Made by a program: the position numbers and the translations under genes | Source of the DNA: Salticus scenicus | Lineage: Eukaryota; Arthropoda; Arachnida; Araneae; Salticidae | Direction: 5' to 3' | NCBI GenBank assembly: GCA_963930645.1 | Contig: OZ005656.1 | Span: forward strand, 272,411,695-272,475,694 | Length of the DNA stretch: 64,000 bases | Shown here: in pieces, positions 35,111 to 47,029 of the stretch | Position numbering within the stretch: position 1 is the first letter of the stretch | Layout: each line of letters opens with the position of its first letter | Notes under the pieces: model-generated | Seen by the model: the letters and a program-made list of their open reading frames with translations, nothing else | The model's database searches: none | Told to the model about the DNA's origin: nothing

Positions 35111-35766
35111 TTGGTTTTTACACTGACATTGGTCCTTGTTTACGTAAGTCTTTCTGTATCTTGTTCATTAATTACTCTTGATACTGCTTGTATTAGTCCT
35201 CTGGCAATGGACATCTTTAAAAATTCTAGTTGCATAGAACATTGTGGTATGACAGCTTTGTAAAGAAGCCAAGAATTTATCACGGTAACATCTACAAGAT
35301 GAAATAATACCCTTTAGTACAAATACAATGGACAAACGAAAACAGTCCTACATTAGCCTATGTCCATAACGTCCATTGTAGTTGACAAAAAAAAAAAAAA
35401 AAATCAATTTTCATGAAAAATAGCATCTGAAAATAAGTGTTCTATTCAAACATATTCTAAACTGCCTACAATTATTATTTCAAAATGCAAAATGTCAAAA
35501 TAAAAAAAGGTTTAGCACTGGTATACAATGTTTAGAATAAGAAATCATACTAACTTGGAAGTAGAGGTTTACGCTATTTTCAAATTTTTAAACTAGCAAT
35601 GCAATCTGTAATTTTATATTATGCTGCTATCTATGAGCAACAGTTGAAAGCTTAAATCATGCAGAAAGAATAAACATTGAAACCAAATCAGAAAAACCAT
35701 TTGCGTGAAAGGAAAAAGTTTTAAACTTTTGTCCACTACAATGGACACGATGTAACAAAGGGTTAA
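34703..35766. mobile_element. TTAA-flanked non-autonomous element C, ~1.06 kb
   Basis: TTAA at 34,703-34,706 and 35,763-35,766 flank a 1,056-bp element. Its left end CCTTTTGTTGCAT matches the inverse of the right end (CCCTTTGTTACAT) with two differences. TCCACTgtAGTGGA (34,837-34,850) and GTCCActacaaTGGAC (35,731-35,746) are palindromic, and CAATGGAC phrases recur at about 35,203, 35,324 and 35,371. Poly-T at 35,071-35,109 lies inside. No coding region is seen. Confidence 0.7.
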
Positions 35767-35883
35767 AAATAATTTTGTAACGTATAGTATGAAATTAATA
35801 TTTAGAAAATCAGAGATTAGTTTAAGTGTTTTCGAGCACACAGTATAATATAGTGCGTAAACTCTGGTTATAGTATAAAATTG

Positions 35884-35886
35884 TTG

Positions 35887-35917
<31 letters not shown>
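35884..35917. repeat. Long poly-T tract
   Basis: An uninterrupted T-run of about 30 bases. A second tract lies at 36,023-36,043. Confidence 0.9.
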
Positions 35918-36114
35918 CGCGCTTGTTGCATTTAGTTATATGCCTTGTAACATTACATAACTACACCATGGTTCTCATGTGTAAGTTCGTAACTTGTTTA
36001 AATTTCAATAATTCCGTTTAAGTTTTTTTTTTTTTTTTTTTTTAATACTCTTGCTTGGATTGTATTATACAGGGACACTGCTTTCTTAAATAAGAGACAT
36101 AATGCTGTTGGTAT

Positions 36115-36275
36115 TAGAATTAAGGTCGACTGAATATACGAGGGCCTTAGGCCTGGGCAGTGTGCCTTCCGTGGGATTTTTCAAGGGATCCTAGATCGTA
36201 TTTATGCGAGTTTCACAGAAAACCATGGAAATACCGTCTGACCTCGGATCGAACCCGATAAATTCTTGGAGACAT
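36115..36275 (-). repeat. SINE-like repeat family 2, copy 2
   Basis: On the - strand, GGGTTCGATCCGAGG (B box) is followed by TTTCCATGGTTTTCTG and a body ending in a GTCGACCTTAA phrase. These match copies at 21.6 and 46.7 kb in the same order. Confidence 0.55.
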
Positions 36276-36525
36276 TACGCAAGATATTCAAAATATTTTA
36301 TTTCATTTTTAGAACAAGTGTTTTACACTAGCATAATCCATGTAATTTAATTTTCTTTATCAAGCATAATCAATCAGAAATGATATTGCTGACAATTTCT
36401 CAATATAGTATTTGCGAACTAATTAAGTGCAGCATCTTTTTATAACAACTAAAGTTGTTTGGTTTTCTAATATGTGAATTTCATACCCATTGGAAACCAA
36501 TGTACGTTCAGTTGATTTATTAAAA

Positions 36526-36558
<33 letters not shown>

Positions 36559-37701
36559 TTTTTTTTTTTTTTTTTTTTACAAGAATATTTTCTTTGCACC
36601 CCTCTTTGAAAATTTGACCAATTTTGATAAGGATATTAACTAAAATTATAACAGTGTATTAATTAGTTTAATAACTGTATAAACTATATAACTGTATAAA
36701 TTATCTCAAAAAAAAAAAGTTAATTTTACGTGTTTTTAAAATGTTTTTAAAATAAACAACAAATGACCCGTGTTTAATTTAAATTTTATTTAGAAAATTT
36801 TAAAAATATTATCTGGAGCTTTTTGCTTTGAAACACCAAAGCATCGTCAGAGATTTTTATTACTCGTTTCCAATGAGCAATTTTTAAATATTTTTCCTTT
36901 CACAGTCAACAGTTAAGTCTTAGCAGCAAAGTCAATTTGAAGTCCGGTGCAGGTTGGATCAAGGAGCTAAGAAAAGTAAGAGAAGCTGGAACTATTGAAA
37001 AATCACACGAGGCTATTAGTAGGAGAAAAACCATAATGAACTAGCAGAAATAAACTATTAGCTATTTTATAATATTGTGCCAAATTATTGGCAAATTTGC
37101 AGCATCTTTAGAATTTATTGTATTTTTGTATTTAATTATATTAATTGCTTCGGAGATGTAAAATTCTTGGATAGTAGGTGGTGCTGTAATAATTTTGGTG
37201 AATAATTTTGTCATTTTTTCACAAAAATAAAAATTTCACAAAAATACTTTATTTTTCACAAAAAAGGGGACCTAAAATTTAAAACCTGGATCGACCCCTG
37301 GTGCTGTTAAGGTTCAAATTAATTTTATTATGGTTTTACATACACTTTTAAGAGTCGTATTATATAGTCTAGATCAGTACTCTAGTTTGTCCACACTAGC
37401 CCCATGTGGTGGGGCTAGTGTGAACAAAAACAGCCATTTTTTAAAAAAATACTTAAAACCTGTATTGCCAAATAATTAAATATATCAATCAAATTGAAGT
37501 TAAAAGTACAAATTCCTGTTAAAATATACTTTATGTGTTAAAAATATTTAGTACATTTTTTTGCCACACAAATTGTCCACACTAACCCCCTTCTTCCCTA
37601 CTAATATATGTAAAGGCGCAACTTTTATCAATTTGCATGATACTCTCTTCAGAACTTACCACGAAAGTTTTGTCACACAGACGGATATTTTCCAAAAAAG
37701 G
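36276..37701. other. Noncoding DNA with an ATT microsatellite
   Basis: No gene is supported. An (ATT)n tract runs from 36,527 to 36,557 into poly-T to 36,578. AT-rich otherwise. Confidence 0.5.
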
Positions 37702-37922
37702 TTAACCCTTTGCGGCGCAAGGTAATTCGGATCATTTAAATTATACTGCCACCGGAATTCACGAACAAAATTAAATTAAAAGAAATTTTAAATTTTAAGT
37801 TTAAAAAAACCAGCCTTTTCTGTTACGTTATAAACGTAAATTTTTGCTAAAAAATTTCTGGGATGAGTTTTTGCAGCTGGGAGGTGGTTTCACACTTATA
37901 CCACCGCGCGTTAAAGGGTTAA
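37702..37922. mobile_element. TTAA-flanked non-autonomous element D, 213 bp
   Basis: TTAA at 37,702-37,705 and 37,919-37,922 flank a 213-bp element starting CCCTTTGCGGCGC. It ends with the near-inverse (GCGCGTTAAAGGG). A palindrome with GGTGGT/ACCACC arms (about 37,883-37,906) lies next to the right end. There is no coding region. Confidence 0.65.
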
Positions 37923-38000
37923 ATAGTGTTCTAGACGTCTCAAAACTCTTTAAATACATCGAAAACAGGAAGTCAAATTTATATGAAGCCAATACTTTTT

Positions 38001-38031
<31 letters not shown>

Positions 38032-39388
38032 GGATATATTTTTCTTTTTTATGATGCTTTTTATAAAGAGTAATATTTTGTTTGAAAAAAAAATAATGTT
38101 TCATTAATTTTATTTCATGTATTTGATTCTTTTTTACGATATTAATAAAATGGAGTCAAATTTCTTAGTTAATAAGTATGAAACATAATGCTATTTTAAT
38201 AATAGCGAAAAGCTTTGTGTTTGATTTTAATAAAAAAAAATTATATACGTGTTTTAAAAGTGATTTTATACTTTTTTTTTTTTTTAATATGAAACATAAA
38301 TTAAACACTTCATTTGAAAAGGGACAATTCAGAAAAAGAATTGGAGATTTAGTACTTATATTAAAATATAGATGGCGGTAAAGGACATTTCTCAAAATCT
38401 ATGAATTTTCGATTGAATTTTGTTATTGTACCTTTACTTACTGGTAAATAGTTTTCTGTAAGTATTAACTCGCAAAAATTTATATTTATTTCAAGGTGAT
38501 ATTTTATGTACTATTTTATAGTTTCTAATTTTAAAAGTTTATTAAATTACATTTTTTATTTGTATTTTAAATCATTTCGAAATCATTTTAAATAAATACA
38601 AGTCTTGTGTAATTTGTACTTTAAATTATGCTTGACCTCGGAATAACTAAATTTAGAATTTAAATTCAAGGTTAAGTGCTGGAAAAATATAATTGCGGAA
38701 AAATAATAAACTTCTTATATAGTAATACGTTATTATATAACTATAATATCAATGCGAATCAAGTGGGAACAATGTTTATTATTTAATGCTTTTACGATTA
38801 ACGATGTCATATTAAAATTTAAACAAAGATTTTAAATTTTAATTACAATTTACAATTTTGACTAAATACTCTTAAAGTGTAATCTAACTTACTACATCTC
38901 AATTTCAAAATTACACGAAGAAAAAGTTTTAAATTAGAGAAATTGCGAGAAGAATTTTAATCCTTGAATGTAAAATCATATTTACATTTTTCTGTTTATG
39001 TTATTACGGAATTTGACTTTTTTTGCTTAAAAAAAGCAGTTCGTAAAGAAACAGGCAGGTTCCAGTCGATGAATACACTTTATTCAGCGTAACTTTTCGA
39101 AACAGTCCAATAGAACAGTGGCTTACTCCGCAAGAACAAAACAAATATTTTCAAATACTCTAGATGGGTTCGAACCTGGCATTTCTCCCTTCTCGGATTA
39201 GAGACGAGGAACTGTAGGTCACTGGTGTGATCATATTCGTAGGAAAATTGATAGCCATTAAAGAACAAAATTAATAAAATTTGCTGGAAATAGATATTTT
39301 CGATTTTGTTTCCCAAATTGTTTAAATATTTTTTTCCTTTTTCGAAAGAGCGATTATGTGAATGGATGGAGAGGCTTGTGAAGGCAGG

Positions 39389-39473
<85 letters not shown>

Positions 39474-41299
39474 CGAGAGCGAGAGAGAGAGAGAGAGAGA
39501 GTAATAATAGTTAAACTTTAATGAACTTAATATAATCGTAAAATTTGAAATACAACCGAAAAGAAATGGCAAAAAGAAATACGCCAGGAAACATTTTAAT
39601 CCTAAAATTTGTAAAGAAAACATTTGTCCATTTTATTCGATATATACTGTTTAAATTTGTTGCTGTAAAATAAGTAAAATAATACCATACTAAGTATAAA
39701 TTATTATTTGTAAAACGGATTCGCCAATAATAAATTCCTATTCCATTGAAAGAAAATTCATTAAAAGCAAAAACTAGAAAATAAGAAATATTTTAAGACG
39801 AAAAGTTAAAAGAAAATATATGAAAAGATATTAGTTTTAAATATTAAAAATGTAAAATTTTACATAAATGGCAAATTAAAAATTTCAAGTAAAATTATAA
39901 ACTTTTTTATTGCTTTATCTTGAAGAAAAAAATTTAAATTTCTATGTACAATGGAAAAAAAAAAAAAACTTTCAAAAAACAATTTTTTTACAATTTTTTT
40001 TTCTATAACCAGAGACTTCAAGAGCTTTCTGTCGAGAGCTTTATTATCACAAGTTTGCTTAAATAGTGCATCTTGTTTCTAAAATACAAATACCTTATTC
40101 TAATTGTTTTATGCTAATTTGATGTTTTTTTAAGCGGTAAATTTAGACACTATATTATTTGATAATAAATCTTTTAGGATTAAAAAAAAAACTATCCTTT
40201 ATAAAAAATGTTTTTTTTACAACAACAAAAAAAAAGTATTTAGTTGTCAAAAATTCTTAAAGTCGATAAAAAACATAGTAATAGAATCTTATTCAGTGTG
40301 ATGTATATTCTTTTTTATATCATTGTACAAAAACAGGTCCTGTTATCTATTTTCAATAGGGATCATTAAAAAGGGAACTTTAATAACATTTATCAACTTT
40401 AAATAACGGTAAAATGTTTCCAGAACTAAACGTGCTGAGAGACAGACAGGTTGATAGACAATCTGAAGTCATAAAAAAAAAAAAAAAAAAACCTTAATAT
40501 TTGACGAGAGTAAAAAAAAAAAAAGAATTTTTTTTCTAGTACGCCAAGTTTCCTAAAAATGACTTTGTACTGGTACCGTAAGTTTTTTAAATGAAAAAGC
40601 GACAAATTTTTCTAATTTTTTAAAGAAGTCGTTATATCTCTATGAATATATATTATGTAGCATCATAAAAATTTGTACAAATTAGAAGTTTGTGTTGTAA
40701 CATTTGATTACAACACAAACTAATTTAAGACAGTTTTTACAGGGTGATAAAAATATTTTGATTTTTGTTTAATTTTTTATTTGTACTCCTTTTCTCTTTT
40801 GTTAAAATATGAAGTATAACATTCTTTATACTCGAAAAATTTCAAGGTAATTGGTAAAAATCTAGATGTTTTAATAAACGTTCAAATATCTATTTGTAGA
40901 TAATGTATAAGAAAAAAGAAAGTAAAAAAAATGTGCGGTCGGGGGACCACCGTCAGGAACGGGGTTCTTTATGCCTCTTCTCCAATTCCAAATTGCAATA
41001 ATAAAACAATGTAATTCACACGTATGATTTAAAACAAATAACAAGTAAGTCTTAACAAAATTTCTACGTATTTAATATTAAGGTTATAGAACCGGCTGCA
41101 CTCGATGCTTGTCTATTTGAAAAAACAACGTTCAACAAGGATTAGGCGACGAGAAATGAATTCTAAAATAAACTAAAATAATGAATATCAGCATACTAAA
41201 CCATTATTCCAAGCCTCTGCGTTCCTCCTTAGCAACCGTAACTAAGGAGAAAAAGTAGAAATTGCTGGGTTCTTCTTTCTCGCGAGATAAATTCGCATG
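37923..41299. other. Noncoding DNA with simple repeats
   Basis: No gene is supported. It contains poly-A (38,008-38,031), a CA/GA microsatellite (39,390-39,502) and several A-runs near 40,472 and 40,512. A tRNA-like B box GGTTCGAACC near 39,167 (- strand) may mark another SINE. Confidence 0.5.
39390..39502. repeat. Compound (CA)n(GA)n microsatellite
   Basis: About 40 bases of CA repeats run directly into about 70 bases of GA repeats with three CGAG interruptions. Open frames overlapping it are repeat artefacts. Confidence 0.97.
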
Positions 41300-41457
41300 C
41301 ACTGTAACAAAAATATGTCCTATTTACTGCCAGAAATTCTCTGTCATTTGAAAAAATGCACGTACTTTACGAAAAAAAAAAAAATTACGTTGTTAGAACG
41401 TATTTTTTGTAATTACAGAAAATTTCTGGCAGCAAATAGGACATCTTTTTTACAGTG
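41300..41457. mobile_element. Hairpin MITE with CACTGTA ends, copy 2
   Basis: The left end CACTGTAACAAAAATATGTC and the inverse of the right end (CACTGTAAAAAAGATGTCC) match over about 50 bp. The internal phrases TGCCAGAAAT and TCTGT are shared with copy 1 at 27.15 kb. The arms are diverged and no clear target duplication remains. Confidence 0.7.
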
Positions 41458-41639
41458 TCGAAAGAGCGTGATTTTTTTTCTTACGTGACAATTTCTTCTA
41501 GTTAACTACTACCGAAACCCGCGTTAACGGCATAATGGGCTTTGAAAATCGTAAAAATAAAGGAAAAATCTGTTAAAGATCCCGCTGCCTCCGGTACTGG
41601 TTTTCCACCCGGAACATGAGGAGTCCCCGTCTCGCTGCC

Positions 41640-41872
41640 TTTGGAGCGCACTAATAGCTTTTTACTCCTCCCCCAGGATAAAGTTAAAAATTTTGCGAAA
41701 TCTCATCGAAATGCATACTGCATACACTCACAACACTCGCATACAAAAACACACTATTTTGAAGCAGTTTGAGGTTGATAACGTGTTTTCTGTTTCGTCC
41801 GTCCCAAGAAAAGGGGTAATTTTGCAAAATCACTTTCTAATGTGTGTTGGGAATACATAAGTGTCCGACGCA

Positions 41873-41917
<45 letters not shown>

Positions 41918-42520
41918 CCATCCTGAGATAATTTAGATCAAACAAATGTTTGAAAATGTGATGTTTTACTTCGTTTCATCAAAAGGAGGACGAGGGTAAA
42001 TTTCGCAAAGCACCTCTTATACTACATGTTAGATGCATATGAGGAACTCGCACATAAAAAAACGCATTTCTAATATAATTTGGAGCCGAGATACGCATGA
42101 AAATGCCCCCCCCCTTTCTACGGCGGAAAGAAATTTTGCATAATCTTTTTGTAGTGTGTGTTGTGTATGCACAACCAATCGACACGTAAAAATAAATTCG
42201 CTTTCCCGAGATATTTTAGAGCAGAATTACACTTAAAAAATTACTTTTTTCCTCCTCTTCGCACCGGAAAAATGGATGTGTGTGTGTGTGGGAGGGGGGG
42301 TTATTTCTCAAAATCCCTTTACAGTGCGTGTTGGATATACATAACCAATTCACAGATAAAAATTAATCTTACTGAGATATTTGGGAGAAAGCTCACTTTT
42401 AGAAACGTGTTTATTGCCTTCCCCACCTTCAAGGAAAAGAAAAGGAGGAGAAATTAAAAAAAATCCCGTTACAATTCGCACCAGATACGCACAAACAGCT
42501 CAAACACCAACGTTCGTGAT
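41640..42520 (+). repeat. Diverged tandem repeat block 1, units about 130-190 bp
   Basis: About five diverged units repeat the order: TTTTGCAAAATC-like phrase, GTGTGTTGGATATACA-like phrase, CACA, CCTGAGATATTTTAGA-like phrase, then a C-run and G-run. Anchors occur near 41,841, 42,024, 42,157, 42,328 and 42,480. A poly-A of about 37 bases (41,877-41,913) interrupts one unit. Similar units recur at 44.6-45.7 kb. Confidence 0.65.
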
Positions 42521-44560
42521 CGCAGCTCGTATATAGATTATCCATGAGAAATTTAGTACTAAAATGTGGGGGCGGTGTCTCGAATTTGCGCTTTCATAAC
42601 TTCTCCCTAAAATCGAAAAACACAAAAAACAAATGTGTTATTGGAGAAGACTCATGGCTATTTTGAACATAATTTGTATAATTTTGATAGAAATCTAAAA
42701 TTCGGATTTTGCAAAGAATGTCCCTCAAAAAATCAACTCTCCTGTTAAAAATTTCAACATCGCATATATTTTTCTCTTTTCGTTTTTTATACTCAAATTT
42801 AGTCTCCCGATGTGCAATTTCTGCACCATGATGAAATTTGGAGCCAAGTTATGCTCACAAACGCGTTTATGCCTCCTGCATCCAGGAGACAGAAAGTGGG
42901 GAGGTTGCAAAACCTCGTTTTAGTGGAAGTTATGGTCCTAAAATCAATTCGTACATCATAATTTTTGACTATCTTTTGAAGGCTTGTCATGGTTGTACTG
43001 AGTCAGTGAGTTTACTCTTTTATACATGTAAATCACCATATAAGAGGCATTTTGATCTCTAGAACTACATTAAACAAAGAAAAAAAAAAAACATTAGAAA
43101 ATTATCTTTGTAGAAAATTTATTAACTGTTTCGGTAAAATTTATACATTGAATTTATTTTATTTTATTTATTTTTTGAGAGTTGGGGGGGGGGGTGAATA
43201 ATTATTAATTTCTTGACGCATTAACATTAAAAGCATAAATGAAGACTAATATTTCTTTGCATATAATCAGTAATGTCAAGAGCTGTTTCTAAAATATTTC
43301 AAGGATTTTTTTTCTTTTAAGTATGATTAAAAAGTACATTTCAGTACTCCATTTTAATAAATATGATTTTTATCAGTTCTTTTCATACCATCTTCTTTTA
43401 TTTCCCGAAGTAGTTCATGTCTGATATTTATGCTGATGTAACGTTTTATTTACAGCGATAAATTTAAACACTATCATTTGACAAGAAATTTTAATGTTAA
43501 GATTTTTCACATGCATTTGCTCTGTTAAAAAAAAAGAAGTTTTATTTTTAATAGTTAAAATCATGCGATAGTGTAAATATATTTTTAAATTATATTTTGG
43601 AGATACTGAAATAAATTATATTGATAATAAATATACAAAACTGTAATAGAAAATTTTAGTCTTTAAATTATAAAATGTAAATATTTTTCTTTTAATATGA
43701 AATACATGCCTCAGAACTTATATTTCAAAACTATAAAAATATTACATTTTTAATATTTGATACTGTGTTTAAATTTTTGTATAATTTTCAAAGAATAAAC
43801 ATTCCAAATTGAAGTTATTTTTAAAATAAACTTAGAGTTTCCGCTAAAATAAATTAAACTATAATAATAAAAATAATAAATTCCGCCCTTCTTATTTTAG
43901 GAGACTAAGATAAAAGTTTATATATTAAATAATAAAATATAAAATATATATTAAATAATAAAATATAAAATATATATTAAATAATAAAATATAAAATATA
44001 AAAAAAAAAAGTTGAAATTATAAAATTTTGGGTGAAATAGAAAACATTTTCATAATTTTAATTTCTCTTATCCATGAGTGGTAAAAGAAGGCATTGTTTT
44101 CAGATAAAATTTTCGAATCTTAGATTTTGATAAATTTACACGTTTTGATGTTCCCTGAATTTGAAAATCGAATTTTTAGCAATTGATGTGTGTCTATCAT
44201 CACCATAACTCAAAAATAAATTTTAGAAGGAAACTTTTTGTTAAAATCAAAAACAAATAATTCGTTTACTGGGACTTCTTTTTAAATTCAAATAGTTTAC
44301 GTCGATGGACAAAATTTCTTGTAGGTACAGTTTAATATCTATAGATTGTACTAAAGAAAATCAAATTAACTTAATATCTTATGTGTAAAATAGCAGGCTT
44401 CGAACGCTTCGTTGGGCATTTTACTTAAATGTGTTGTCAAAATACCATGTCATTATTAATACATCAAGTTAAAATTCCCACTGTGTTCGGTAGAGGTTTT
44501 TTCCCCGCTTGCAACGGCAGTGAGAGTCCGGGTACACGTTGCCTTCGGCAGCAAATTACC
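42521..44560. other. Noncoding DNA
   Basis: No gene is supported. A further weak unit of the flanking tandem repeat is near 42,840-42,910, a G-run lies at 43,183-43,194, and a dispersed TTTACACGTTTTGA-type repeat is near 44,135. Confidence 0.5.
43921..44003. repeat. 26-bp AT-rich tandem repeat, about three copies
   Basis: The unit TATATTAAATAATAAAATAT plus AAAATA repeats at 43,921, 43,947 and 43,973 without visible change, then dissolves into an A-run. Confidence 0.9.
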
Positions 44561-45054
44561 CGCTTCTTACTTCCCTTTCTCCAGCAAGTAACTTCGAAGT
44601 TTTTGAGAATATCTCACCAAAGTGCTTAATGCGTACACTTAATCAACATCCACACACCAAAATTCGCAATTCTCAGATAATTTAACCCGTTTGCGCCCAG
44701 CGTCCTCATTTGAGGGTAGCTAATAAAATGGCACGTATATTTTTTGTGGTTTCTTAGAATGATTTCTGCTTTTTAGTGACAGTTTATAGCGTCACTCTAA
44801 ATGATCCCTGAAAGTTTTATGCGCCCATTATTAATTATTATTTCATAATTTGAATAGTCTTTTTGTGATCTTTCATTTGTCGCATATATATTTGCTTTTT
44901 GCGCAGGTATACTAACTTAAATCAATATATATTATAATACTTTACTTTCGAGATCCTTGTCAGCATATAATAGGAAATGAATCTTATCTCAAAGTTCTTC
45001 TATCTCGAAGTTTTCTCACTAGAACACTAAACGTCAATAAATGAGGATAAGCTT

Positions 45055-45085
<31 letters not shown>

Positions 45086-45427
45086 GAATATTTTAAGTTA
45101 ATCTATTTTACTGTGAGTTGTCTATATTAATTTAGAAGTAAAATAATCAGCTAGTAATACTTTGAAAAATTAATTCGGGTGTTAACGGGTTAAAGCGAAT
45201 TTAAACGGAAAAATGTTTTTTTACAGGTGTTTATTGCCCCTCCAACCGCGGGGCTGGTGTAAGGGGGGATATCGTAAAATCCCGTTAAAGTAAGTTTTGG
45301 ATATATATAAACAATTTACGCATGAATTTCGTGACCGCAGATCCCGTGTAATTCTGAAAACAAATTTAGCACTAAAAGGGGAGTCCCAAATTTATTCTTT
45401 CGTAACGACCCCCCCCCCCCCCCCCCC

Positions 45428-45459
<32 letters not shown>

Positions 45460-45700
45460 TTTCGAAATATCCTACAGAAGACACGGCTGTTTTCAATACC
45501 TTTGTACAATTTTTAGTTGAGATCTACTCAAATTTCTGGATATATATAAACAATCCAAACACCAAACTTTGTGACCGCAGCTCTCAATTTCCTAGGGCGA
45601 TAAAAAGGCTAAAAAATTTAGCGCTAAAAGGGGTGTCTTGAATTTACCCTTCGTAACACATATCCCACAGAAAATAGAGTGCATATAACCCAAAATAGAG
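44560..45700 (+). repeat. Diverged tandem repeat block 2, interrupted by element E
   Basis: Units like those at 41.6-42.5 kb recur with anchors near 44,630, 45,290 and 45,535. The first unit is split by a TTAA element at 44,682-45,193. A C-run followed by a long A-run (45,409-45,456) lies inside. Confidence 0.6.
44682..45193. mobile_element. TTAA-flanked non-autonomous element E, 504 bp, nested
   Basis: TTAA at 44,682-44,685 and 45,190-45,193 flank an element with CCCGTT at the left and AACGGG at the right. CCTCAttTGAGG (about 44,704-44,715) is a palindrome near the left end. It splits a tandem-repeat unit: the outside sequences CTCAGATAAT and AGCGAATTTAAAC rejoin across one TTAA to resemble uninterrupted units such as those at 41.92 and 42.21 kb. 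Confidence 0.75.
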
Positions 45701-46685
45701 TACTTTTTATTTCCCCTTTTAATATGAAATCTGCCTTTATTACATTCAAATGCAGGATAAAAAGAAATTGTGTGAATACCACATCCGTTTATATCCTCTG
45801 AAGAAAAAAAAATAACATACTACTGAAAGAAAACCAGAAAATAATGTAGTACGAAAGTAAATATTTCGTATTTTATGATAGTTTAAAAGGGTTATTTCTG
45901 AAATCTATCGTGGGTATAATTATAATTATTCTTAAACACAATTTGTTTTTTCTTAAATACTTTATTTTGATGGAATGTTTTCTTGTCAGTTTATTTTTAA
46001 ATTTTACAAATTTATTTTTAAGTCTACTTTGTTGTTTAAAATGTCTCATACGTTCTTTTTATGATAATTTCTCGTTTCATTCAAAAGATGTAAATTTCGA
46101 CACTGTATATTACTTGAAAAGAAAATTTTAGAGTTAAAATCTTCATTTTATGTGTCTGTTCTGCAGAAGGCAGTAATAAAAGATCTATAAAAGAAACGCA
46201 TTTGTTTAAAAAATGGGATAGTTTAATACTTAAAAAATGTTTTAGGGTAAATATATATCTGAGTTTTAGTTTATAAAACATTAAAACAATTTAGATTATT
46301 TACTTCTAAACTTGGATTATTTTAATTTCTCACAATATCATCTCAAAACATTGATCATCCTTTATGCTCAATCTTGAAAATTATATATTGTATCTATATA
46401 TATCTCATCTTCTAATACCATCGTTTCATTATTTGGTTAAATGAAGGCCATTTTAAAATTTTAGTTTACTATCCGCTTTTTAACGTTATTTTTTTACTTA
46501 CCTACTATTTCTAAAATATCTGCAATATATTTACATTACATTGCTACTCTTATTAAATAATTCACCCTCCATTCTTACTTCAGAAGAATTGGAAAATGAT
46601 CAAGTATTTCATGCAGCAAAATATTTCCTATATTTAAAGATGCGGTCAACTAATTTGAATTTCCTTCCACCAGCAACTTAGAGAT
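45701..46685. other. Noncoding DNA
   Basis: AT-rich; no gene or repeat I can support. Confidence 0.5.
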
Positions 46686-46935
46686 TCTTTCAAGCCTACA
46701 AGGACCGAGCGCCTACAAAGCCTACAAAGGCCGACATCAAAGCTTGTAGATGGGAAGTGCCGGGTTCGATCACAGGTCGAGCGCCTCGACCTAGCCGTTC
46801 AGAGTTTTCCGTGGTTTTCTCCGAAACTCTTGTAAATACGGACTAGGACCCTTTAGAAAGATCAACACGGACGGAATTCCACTTATAGACCTAGTACCCA
46901 GGCGTAGTCGATCGGCCTTAAAACCAACATTTTCT
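46686..46935 (+). repeat. SINE-like repeat family 2, copy 3
   Basis: A B-box-like GGGTTCGATCACAGG (near 46,763) is followed by TTTTCCGTGGTTTTCTC, CTTTAGAAAGATC and GTCGATCGGCCTTAA. The phrases and their order match copies at 21.6 and 36.2 kb. Confidence 0.55.
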
Positions 46936-47029
46936 TTCACTGCTGAAAAAGGGGTAATGATGCGTTTAATCGAAGGTCGCGTTTGTGAGATTTGCTGATC
47001 AGATTAAGATTTTTACGAGAATACGATCA

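Noticed and set aside
39306..39623. Open frames on both strands across 39.3-39.6 kb
   Set aside because: They are CA/GA microsatellite artefacts giving THTHTH and RERERE or SLSLSL peptides.
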